From the NCBI GenBank assembly GCA_040255445.1, contig JBDZUZ010000131.1, forward strand, positions 1 to 11,114: a DNA stretch of 11,114 nucleotides, written 5' to 3'. A program made the position numbers and the translations under genes. This document shows positions 6,036 to 11,114 of this stretch, piece by piece (within the stretch, counting starts at the first letter, position 1; every line of letters begins with the position of its first letter). The DNA comes from JBDZUZ01 sp040255445 (GTDB taxonomy: Bacteria; Planctomycetota; Phycisphaerae; Phycisphaerales; UBA1924). The notes beneath the pieces were generated by a model. The model did not search any database. It was not told the DNA's origin and was given only the letters and a program-made list of their open reading frames with translations.

Positions 6036-6551
6036 ATGAAGTGGATCCTGGCCTGCGTACTGAGTCTCGTTGCCGCGGTGAGCTGCACCGGCTGCGCAAC
6101 AGAGTCGAACAATCCGGTGCGGGTGCGGAACGAATGCGGCACGGCGGTGGATGCGGTGCTGGTGTTTGGCGTTCGACGCGGCCCGGGCATCAAGGGCATC
6201 GTCGGGGGCGAGGGCGGTGTCTACGCGGTGCTGCCGCCGGGGAAGGAAGCGGAACTCGGGCCGGACATGGTCAACATGAACTTCCACGGCGGCTTCTCGA
6301 GCACGGTCTTGATGGTGCGGAGGCCCAAGGTCGAGTGGCAGAGCTACAGCATCACGGAGCCCACACGCCGCGACGACCGGCCGTACGCGCTGACACTAGT
6401 CGTTCGTTGCGTCGAGGACGGATTCGCCCTTACCGCGGGCGATACGCTCGGCCGAACTCACTCCGTTCGCCTGATCGACGCTCAGGACGGAGGGACGATG
6501 TGGCGTGATGTTCAGGAGTGGCAACGGCGCATGGAGACGGGCGGGTGGTAG
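6036..6551 (+). CDS. Small putative lipoprotein, function unknown
   Basis: The product has 171 residues from the ATG at 6036, preceded by GGGAGA at good spacing. The start is MKWILACVLSLVAAVSC, then TGCATE. Cys17 (AVSC) or Cys20 (CTGC) could be the lipidated residue. The frame stays open upstream into the previous gene, but the signal peptide fixes this start. The mature part has two further Cys (NECGTAV and VVRCVED) and a Gly-rich stretch (GPGIKGIVGGEGG), and it ends in a charged helix (DVQEWQRRMETGGW). No known domain was recognised. It probably sits in the outer membrane or periplasm. It is in tandem with the preceding lipoprotein gene, and an inverted REP-like unit lies downstream. Confidence 0.75.
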   Translation: MKWILACVLSLVAAVSCTGCATESNNPVRVRNECGTAVDAVLVFGVRRGPGIKGIVGGEGGVYAVLPPGKEAELGPDMVNMNFHGGFSSTVLMVRRPKVEWQSYSITEPTRRDDRPYALTLVVRCVEDGFALTAGDTLGRTHSVRLIDAQDGGTMWRDVQEWQRRMETGGW

Positions 6552-6612
6552 CGAACTCTCGCTGGGACGCTTCATGCCGATCGCTCGGTGCGCTGCTGAT
6601 CGCGGGGCGCGT

Positions 6613-6647
6613 TGCCGCGATGCATCGACAACATGTCGATGCCACGG
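6613..6647 (-). repeat. REP-like palindromic unit, copy 3 (minus orientation)
   Basis: Read on the minus strand, it begins CCGTGG at 6647 and forms the same hairpin (plus-strand arms 6622-6630 and 6634-6642) with loop TGT, as in copy 2. It continues with GCATCGCGGCAA, close to the ATCGCCGC of other copies. Similarity beyond this core toward 6552 is weak. It lies between the convergent lipoprotein gene (ends 6551) and the hydrophilic protein gene (ends 6692), in the sense of the latter. Confidence 0.85.
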
Positions 6648-6657
6648 AGGAATCGCG

Positions 6658-6679
6658 GCGGCGGGCGTTGGCCCGCCGC
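6658..6679 (-). terminator. Strong hairpin after the hydrophilic protein gene, possible terminator
   Basis: A perfect 9-bp GC-rich stem (6658-6666 with 6671-6679, core GCGGGC/GCCCGC) has a 4-base loop. It begins 12 bases past the TAA of the minus-strand gene at 6692. There is no T-tract, so an intrinsic terminator of the E. coli type is not proven. Together with the adjacent REP-like unit it forms a structured 3' region. Confidence 0.45.
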
Positions 6680-6691
6680 GGCGTTGGTGTC

Positions 6692-7162
6692 TTACCGCTT
6701 GTCGTCGCGGCTCATGTGCTGGCGTGAGCCGGTCTGCGGCTTGGTCGCGATCTCGGCCGACCCGCGATCTTCGTCGTTGTCATCGCGGTCCTGATTCGCG
6801 CGCGACTTGTCCGCGTCCTTCTTGCCGGTGTTGCCCGCGTTCTCGTGGGTTCGGGCGTGCTGGCCGGCGTTGCCGGTGTCGGGGCCGCGGTTGCCGCCGG
6901 GGACGGGCTGGCCGCGGGTGTTGGCGCTCGCCGGGCCCTGCGACTGGGCCTGACCCTGCGAAGCGCGGTGCTCGCGGCCGGCTTCGCTGTGCGATTCGCC
7001 ACGCTGCTGACCGGCATCCCGCGCAGCGCCCTTGAGGTTCTGGGCATCGGGGTTCTGGCGGTCGTGGCCCTGCTCCCGCTCGTCGCGATCGGACTGATCG
7101 CGCATCTTCTGATCGATCTGGTTCGGGTTGTTCTGCGGCTTGCCGCGGGGATCGTTCGCCAT
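6692..7162 (-). CDS. Highly hydrophilic, probably disordered small protein (hydrophilin-like)
   Basis: The product has 156 residues and is almost wholly polar or charged. It is rich in Asp, Arg, Asn, Gln and Ala, with about 18 Gly, and has no Cys, Trp, Phe or Tyr and only about one Leu, two Ile and one Val. Such composition predicts an intrinsically disordered, heat-soluble protein like the hydrophilins or LEA-type desiccation protectants. That role is inferred from composition only, with no conserved family motif seen. The ATG at 7162 is chosen because AGGAG (7171-7175 on the minus strand) is 8 bases upstream. A GTG at 7171 would add three residues but would leave no ribosome site. A hydrophobic open frame on the plus strand over 6845-7288 is the antisense shadow of this composition. 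The clear ribosome site and the hairpin after the stop favour the minus strand. Confidence 0.68.
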   Translation of the reverse strand: MANDPRGKPQNNPNQIDQKMRDQSDRDEREQGHDRQNPDAQNLKGAARDAGQQRGESHSEAGREHRASQGQAQSQGPASANTRGQPVPGGNRGPDTGNAGQHARTHENAGNTGKKDADKSRANQDRDDNDEDRGSAEIATKPQTGSRQHMSRDDKR

Positions 7163-7175
7163 GTGACTCACTCCT

Positions 7176-7189
7176 GGGACTTGGGTCCC
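7176..7189 (-). promoter_or_regulatory. Hairpin abutting the ribosome site of the hydrophilic protein gene
   Basis: Arms GGGAC and GTCCC around a 4-base loop end exactly where the AGGAG ribosome site begins (7175). A stem here could affect ribosome access in the leader of the minus-strand gene. The stem is only 5 bp, so this is tentative. Confidence 0.3.
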
Positions 7190-7310
7190 GTGGGTGCGCC
7201 CGGCGCGGAAGCGGCGTTCACAGCGAACGGTTCGCCGCCGCGGCGGGCACGTACAAGAGTGTGCGTCGCGGGCGTGAGGCGGCTGTGAAGTCGGGGTGAG
7301 GCGGTTTCTA

Positions 7311-7380
7311 CCATGGCATCGACATCCTGTCGATGCGTCGCCGCGGCGGCCCGACGGGCACAGCGAGCAACGCCGTCGGG
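7311..7380 (+). repeat. REP-like repeat with second hairpin, copy 4
   Basis: These 70 bp match 7931-8000 at 66 positions. The unit starts CCATGG (an A where other copies have G) and has the arms GCATCGACA and TGTCGATGC around TCC. A second hairpin follows with arms CCCGACGG (7350-7357) and CCGTCGGG (7373-7380) around a 15-base loop. Two of the four differences from copy 5 fall at paired positions of this stem (C7355 with G7375 against T with A) and keep the pair. It lies in the 284-bp gap between two minus-strand genes. Nothing else is evident in the gap apart from the leader hairpin at 7176-7189. Confidence 0.85.
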
Positions 7381-7446
7381 TAGCAGCGCCGTTCCTTCAG
7401 CACCCGCCATGCCAAGTATGGACGGACCAGACGTGTCGCCCGTAAC

Positions 7447-7896
7447 TCACTTGCCGCTGCCGCGAGCCGACAGGATCAGCAACGCCGGCCAGAGGACAAT
7501 TGCGCGAGGGAGCGGATGCGTATGGAAGAACCGCGGAAGGCATTGCTCAACCGCCTCAGAGCGGGACATCGGCCTCCTGTACAACCGCTGCCAGAGCGCA
7601 AGCGAGGCGACCCAGATGTACATGATCGAGAGCACCTCGCAGAGGATCTGCGCTGCAGGCACTCGCGCCTCGTTCAACTCAGGGAAAAAGGCGGCGCCGT
7701 AGAGCACGAGAACACCGCCCGCGACGCCGAAGAAGATCGGCAGCCAGTACCACCACGCTGGCGGACCGTCATGCTTCGGGATGATCGCGCGCATCGCCCA
7801 GCCGACGAACGAGAGCAGCGAGAACATGAGCAACGCCACCGCGATGACGGCGACGAACCGACCGAGATCGGGGCTGTGAATTTCGGCCAGGGGCAT
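7447..7896 (-). CDS. Four-helix integral membrane protein, function unknown
   Basis: The product has 149 residues with about four hydrophobic helices: near 13-35 (FVAVIAVALLMFSLLSFVGW), 47-69 (beginning WWYWLPIFFGVAGG), 82-103 (AAQILCEVLSIMYIWVASLA) and 127-144 (PRAIVLWPALLILSA). Basic loops (QRLYRRPMSRSE) fit a cytoplasmic position between helices 3 and 4. No enzyme or transporter signature is recognised. The ATG at 7896 has no clear ribosome site. The gene is in the same direction as lipA, 235 bp downstream of it. All but about 37 bp of that gap is the inverted repeat pair, so it may depend on lipA transcription through the repeat or on a promoter within it. Confidence 0.7.
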   Translation of the reverse strand: MPLAEIHSPDLGRFVAVIAVALLMFSLLSFVGWAMRAIIPKHDGPPAWWYWLPIFFGVAGGVLVLYGAAFFPELNEARVPAAQILCEVLSIMYIWVASLALWQRLYRRPMSRSEAVEQCLPRFFHTHPLPRAIVLWPALLILSARGSGK

Positions 7897-7930
7897 CGGG
7901 ACGACAGCGTATCACGGCAGGAGCCCGTCA

Positions 7931-8128
7931 CCGTGGCATCGACATCCTGTCGATGCGTCGCCGCGGCGGGCCGATGGGCACAGCGAGCAACGCCATCGGG
8001 CAAGTGCGCACCGCCGAGAGCAACCTTACGGGTGTGCCGGAAGGTGCAACGCGAGAGACCGATGGCCGAGCTTGCTGTGAACCCAGCGCTCTCCGCGGCG
8101 ATGCATCGACAGGATGTCGATGCCACGG
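7931..8128. repeat. Inverted pair of REP-like units (BIME-like or MITE-like element), copies 5 and 6
   Basis: This 198-bp element has 36-bp terminal inverted repeats (7931-7966 and 8093-8128) that differ at one base. Each end contains the REP-like hairpin: arms 7936-7944/7948-7956 at the left and 8103-8111/8115-8123 at the right. Inside the left half is a second stem, CCGATGG (7971-7977) with CCATCGG (7993-7999), and the conserved box GTGCGCACCGCCGAGAGCA shared with copy 2. The right end is 3 bp from the lipA stop, in lipA orientation. The 198 bp cannot encode a transposase. It lies between lipA and a co-directional membrane gene and may affect 3' processing, termination or stability of the lipA transcript. 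Confidence 0.88.
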
Positions 8129-8131
8129 GAG

Positions 8132-9289
8132 TCAGGCGCGATCGCGGGCCTGATCCAGCAGCCGCTCCATCTCCGCCGCGTTGTGCTTCGCGCGCTCGTC
8201 GGTCACATTCGTGAGTGTGTCCGCCTGGTGATCGGCGTGGTAACTCGATCGCACCAGCGGGCCGGATTCGACCACCTTGAAGCCCTTGGACAAGCCGACA
8301 TCGCGGTAGTTCGCGAACTGCTCGGGCGTCACCCAGCGGTGGATCGGGAGGTGGTTCCGCGTCGGCTGGAGGTACTGGCCGATGGTGAGGATGTCGCACG
8401 AGTCCGGCTTGCCGTGCCGCTCCACGCGCGTCTTGAGCAGCAGGTCGTCCATCAGTCCCAGCACTTCATCGTCGCGCTCGCCGATGCCGACCATGATGCC
8501 GGTCTTGGCGACGACGCCTTGCTCCTTCACGCGGCGGAGCAGTTCCAGCGATCGATCGAACTTCGCGCTGGGGCGCACCGCGGGGTACATCCGCCGCACC
8601 GTTTCCAAGTTGTGGTTGATGATGTGCGGCCGCGCATCGATCACCATCTGCAGCGCGGGCCAGTTGCCCTCGAAATCCGGGATCAGTACTTCGATCGACA
8701 TGCCCGGGCATGCCTCTTTGGCGCGGATGATGGTCTCGGCCCAGATGCCGGCGCCGCCATCAGGCAGCTCATCGCGGTTCACACTGGTGATGACGATGTG
8801 CTTGAGCCCTGCGCCCTCCCACATCAAGCGGAGCGATTCGGCGACCCGCCGCGGCTCATCGCGGTCGAGCGTCGGAGGCCGGCCGGTCTTCACGTTGCAG
8901 AAGCCGCAGGCGCGGGTGCAGGTGTCGCCCAGGATCATGATGGTGGCGACGCCGCGGGCCCAGCACTCGCCCATGTTGGGGCAGCCGGCCTCTTCACAGA
9001 CGGTGAAGAGCTTGTGTTCAGTAAGGATGCCCTTGAGCCGCTGGTAGCCGGGCCCGCCGGGGACCTTGGCCCGCAGCCAGTCGGGCTTCCGCTTGATCGC
9101 CATCTGGTCGTTCTGGCCGCCGGCGTTGTTGAGGACGCGGTCGGTCAGGCTCAGGACCGGCTTGTCGACCCGCCGGAGCGGGTCGCCGCCGGGGGGCTTG
9201 GGGTGGCGCAGGGGCTGCGCGGGCCGGCTGGTGGCCGGTGACACATCACCATCGGGAGCGAGGGGAAGCGGGGTCGCCGGAAGGTCCAT
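8132..9289 (-). CDS. lipA: Lipoyl synthase (radical SAM)
   Basis: This 385-residue cytoplasmic enzyme inserts two sulfur atoms into octanoyl groups on lipoyl domains of 2-oxoacid dehydrogenases and the glycine cleavage H protein. The auxiliary [4Fe-4S] cluster ligands are Cys98, Cys103 and Cys109 (CEEAGCPNMGEC). The radical SAM cluster is Cys124, Cys128 and Cys131 (CTRACGFC). The RSSY motif at 347-350 supplies the serine ligand of the sacrificial cluster. LIPDFEGN, TGIMVGIGE and TIGQYLQPT are also typical. The N-terminal 60 residues, Pro-rich, are longer than in most LipA proteins. An in-frame ATG at 9103 (residue 63) would give a conventional length, and neither start has a clear ribosome site. 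The segment LLLKTRVERHGKPDSC before DILTIGQYL appears a few residues longer than usual. No lipB lies alongside. The gene ends 3 bp from a palindromic repeat pair. Confidence 0.97.
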   Translation of the reverse strand: MDLPATPLPLAPDGDVSPATSRPAQPLRHPKPPGGDPLRRVDKPVLSLTDRVLNNAGGQNDQMAIKRKPDWLRAKVPGGPGYQRLKGILTEHKLFTVCEEAGCPNMGECWARGVATIMILGDTCTRACGFCNVKTGRPPTLDRDEPRRVAESLRLMWEGAGLKHIVITSVNRDELPDGGAGIWAETIIRAKEACPGMSIEVLIPDFEGNWPALQMVIDARPHIINHNLETVRRMYPAVRPSAKFDRSLELLRRVKEQGVVAKTGIMVGIGERDDEVLGLMDDLLLKTRVERHGKPDSCDILTIGQYLQPTRNHLPIHRWVTPEQFANYRDVGLSKGFKVVESGPLVRSSYHADHQADTLTNVTDERAKHNAAEMERLLDQARDRA

Positions 9290-9540
9290 CGGCAGACTTT
9301 AGGGGCGCGGCCGGGCGATGATTCGGGGACGGAGGCCCGAGAACGGTGAATGTACCGGGCTCAAACCGCCGATCTCCTCCGGCCCGGACCCCGCCGTGAT
9401 GGGCGATTCATTGGTATTGGAGCGGCATCACGGGCTGAAACTGGGTAACCTCTGCGGCTGCGGGCCGCACATAGGGCCGCGCCGGGCGTATCGGATGCGC
9501 CGTTCGCCGGAGTGGGTTGTCTGTAGAGAAGGAGTGGTGC
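9290..9540. other. Divergent intergenic region between lipA and the export gene
   Basis: About 250 bp must contain the promoters for both directions. No convincing -35/-10 pair could be assigned by eye. The visible structure is a hairpin at 9453-9469 (TGCGGC/GCCGCA, 5-base loop) and a nearby repeat of GGGCCGC on both sides of ACATA. The AAGGAG ribosome site of the export gene is at 9529-9534. No REP-like unit is present, unlike the gaps that follow stop codons. Confidence 0.5.
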
Positions 9541-11043
9541 GTGGGACAGGGTTTCCATCGCCTGAGCGTCGCCGGTTCGAATCTCGCCCCCGTTGCCGGT
9601 CCGCGCCGGCTGCTTGCCCTGGCCGGACTGGGCCTGGTGGCCGGGATGGTCGGCTGCGAAACCGATTCATACCTTGATCCCAGCGTCATGGGCCGCTGGG
9701 AGCAGACGCCCACGGTCGTCCCGATCCTGGACCGCATCGCGGCGATCGAGGAAGACACCGGGGATCTCGTCGAATACAGCGAGCCGACGGCCCAGGACCT
9801 GGTCCCGGTCGCGCAGTCGTACCGGATCGGCCCGGGCGACGGTCTAACGGTCATCATTTACGACCTCGTGGTGGCGAATCAGCCCGAGGAATACCGCTTG
9901 GTCGTCGATGCCCGCGGGTTCATCGAGATCCCGCAGCTCGGCCGCCTGCAGGTCAGCGGCAAGACCGAGGCCGAGGCCAAGACTGTTATCGAAGAGGCGA
10001 TGCGTCGCCTCGTCGCCAACCCGCTGGTGTCGGTGACGGCATCGAGCCAGCAGGAGCAGATCTTCACGCTGATCGGCGCGGTCACCCGCCCCGGCCCCTA
10101 CTTCATCCCCAAGCCCGATTACCGCCTCCTGGAGGCGCTGACGACGGGCGGCAATTTCGACGAGTCGATCGCGGATGTCTATGTCATTCGTCGGATCGCG
10201 CTCGCGGATGAGTTGCTGCCGGAAACGACGGCCCCCTCCGCGGGCGAAGCCCCGGCGCAGCCGCGTTCTGGCGAAGAGCTGATCGACATCATCGACGACA
10301 TCACCGCCCCGCAGGGCGGCAATTCAGGCGGCGGGAATCCCGGCGCCTTCGTGCAGCCGGAGAATCAGGACCGGCCCCCGGCGGTCGATCTGCCCGATGG
10401 CGGCGCGGCAACGCCCGCGACCCCCGCAGCGGAACCGATGGGCGAGACCAACTGGGTGTTCCTCAACGGGCGCTGGGTCGAGGTCGCCGGTCGGCGGGCT
10501 TCCAACGGCGCCGGGCAGCAGCCCAGCGAGGCCGAACAGCTGGTGACGCAGCGGATCATCCGGATCCCGCTGCGGGACCTCCTGGCCGGCAAGCAGACAC
10601 TGAACATCGTGATCCGACCGGGCGACATCGTCCGGGTGCCGCAGCCGCCCTCGGGCCTGGTCTACATGGCCGGGCAGGTGGCGCGTCCGGGCCCGTACCA
10701 GCTCCCGGCGGCGGGCAAGCTCACGCTTCTGCGGGCTCTGGACTCCGCCGGCGGGCTGTCGGGCATCGCGATCCCGGAGCGGATCGACCTGACCCGTATG
10801 GTCGGGCGCGACCGCCAGGCGACGATCCGCCTGAACGGGCGGGCGATCGCCGAGGCGACGCAGCCGGACGTGTTCCTCAAGCCCGATGACCGGATCAACG
10901 TGGGCACGAACTTCTGGGCCCTGCCGCTGGCGGTGGTCCGGAACGGGTTCCGTGCGAGCTACGGCTTCGGCTTCCTGCTCGACCGCAACTTCGGTAACGA
11001 CGTGTTCGGCGCACCGCCCACGAACATCAACGGCGGCGGCTGA
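9541..11043 (+). CDS. Polysaccharide biosynthesis/export lipoprotein, Wza-type with SLBB domains
   Basis: The product has 500 residues from the GTG at 9541, chosen because AAGGAG lies 6 bases before it; a TTG at 9517 is in frame but has no such site. The signal peptide ends in lipobox MVGC with Cys39. A polysaccharide export domain at about 91-170 (SYRIGPGDGLTVIIYDL, then YRLVVDARGFIEIPQLGRLQ) is followed by a first SLBB-like segment at about 174-220 (IFTLIGAVTRPGPYFI). A Pro/Gly/Asn-rich insert of about 80 residues precedes NWVFLNGRWVEV and a linker. A second SLBB-like segment at about 373-415 (LVYMAGQVARPGPYQL) and a C-terminal region ending PTNINGGG complete it. Family members form outer-membrane pores for capsule or exopolysaccharide. 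Partner genes (a Wzc-like kinase, glycosyltransferases) are expected downstream, outside the window. After the stop, 71 bp hold only a weak 5-bp hairpin (11072-11086). Confidence 0.93.
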   Translation: MGQGFHRLSVAGSNLAPVAGPRRLLALAGLGLVAGMVGCETDSYLDPSVMGRWEQTPTVVPILDRIAAIEEDTGDLVEYSEPTAQDLVPVAQSYRIGPGDGLTVIIYDLVVANQPEEYRLVVDARGFIEIPQLGRLQVSGKTEAEAKTVIEEAMRRLVANPLVSVTASSQQEQIFTLIGAVTRPGPYFIPKPDYRLLEALTTGGNFDESIADVYVIRRIALADELLPETTAPSAGEAPAQPRSGEELIDIIDDITAPQGGNSGGGNPGAFVQPENQDRPPAVDLPDGGAATPATPAAEPMGETNWVFLNGRWVEVAGRRASNGAGQQPSEAEQLVTQRIIRIPLRDLLAGKQTLNIVIRPGDIVRVPQPPSGLVYMAGQVARPGPYQLPAAGKLTLLRALDSAGGLSGIAIPERIDLTRMVGRDRQATIRLNGRAIAEATQPDVFLKPDDRINVGTNFWALPLAVVRNGFRASYGFGFLLDRNFGNDVFGAPPTNINGGG

Positions 11044-11114
11044 TTCTGGGGGTCGCTCGCGCTCGTCACGGCCGGGCTTCACCCGGACGGCTGACGGGCC
11101 GATAGTCCTGTGCC

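Noticed and set aside
6845..7288. Hydrophobic open frame on the plus strand, resembling a membrane protein
   Set aside because: It is the antisense of a hydrophilic gene (codons for Asp/Asn/Gln/Arg read in reverse give Val/Leu/Ala). It has no ribosome site, whereas the minus frame has AGGAG at good spacing. Not fully excluded.
7311..8128. CRISPR array
   Set aside because: Repeats are in both orientations, hundreds to thousands of bases apart and separated by genes, with no regular spacers and no cas genes.
7931..8128. Insertion sequence with its own transposase
   Set aside because: The element is only 198 bp and has no coding capacity for a transposase. No flanking target duplication is evident by eye.
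8114..9241. Open frame of 375 codons on the plus strand
   Set aside because: It is entirely antisense to lipA, which has all the catalytic cysteines and the RSSY motif.
11044..11114. Intrinsic terminator after the export gene
   Set aside because: Only a 5-bp stem CCGGG/CCCGG (11072-11086) without a T-tract is present, too weak to call.

Overview
The window looks like a stretch of a high-GC planctomycete chromosome, most likely a member of the Phycisphaerae or a near relative. This is an inference from gene content: an ECF sigma factor next to a dockerin-type membrane protein, a VIT/VWA lipoprotein, a short membrane protein ending in a CxxCGY...GL...CPECG zinc ribbon, several small lipoproteins, and strong G/C preference at third codon positions. 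No rRNA, tRNA, CRISPR array, integrase or transposase gene is visible.

Layout. Bases 1-102 are probably the 3' end of a plus-strand gene. A minus-strand membrane/zinc-ribbon gene (297-884) diverges from a plus-strand cluster: ECF sigma factor (1058-1600), single-pass membrane protein with an extracytoplasmic dockerin-like EF-hand pair (1671-2195), a signal-anchored protein with a cohesin-like domain (2192-2779, its GTG start overlapping the preceding stop), and a 770-residue VIT + VWA lipoprotein (2881-5193). Two small lipoprotein genes follow (5413-5970, 6036-6551). On the minus strand, read from right to left, are lipA (lipoyl synthase, 9289-8132), a four-helix membrane protein (7896-7447) and a very hydrophilic, probably disordered small protein (7162-6692). 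The right end carries a Wza-type polysaccharide export lipoprotein with two SLBB-like segments (9541-11043), divergent from lipA.

How the genes may work together. The sigma, dockerin, cohesin-like and VIT/VWA genes look like one cell-surface module: a sigma factor, a membrane protein in the position and topology of an anti-sigma partner, a possible cohesin ligand for its dockerin, and an adhesion-type lipoprotein. The dockerin-cohesin partnership is inferred from adjacency and fold resemblance only.

The most striking non-coding signal is a family of extragenic palindromic repeats at 135, 5201, 6647 (minus), 7311, 7931 and 8128 (minus). Each begins with a REP-like unit: a (G/A)TGG foot followed by the arms GCATCGACA and TGTCGATGC (one G.T wobble in the copy at 135). 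Two full-length copies (about 138 bp) add further hairpins capped by GTAA or GTGA loops, which are GNRA tetraloops in RNA. Two other copies share a second hairpin with a compensatory C:G to T:A change. Two units face each other to make a 198-bp inverted (BIME-like) element between lipA and the next gene. The copies lie only between genes, several within 3-50 bp of a stop codon, which suggests a dispersed REP-like element that forms structure in DNA or RNA.
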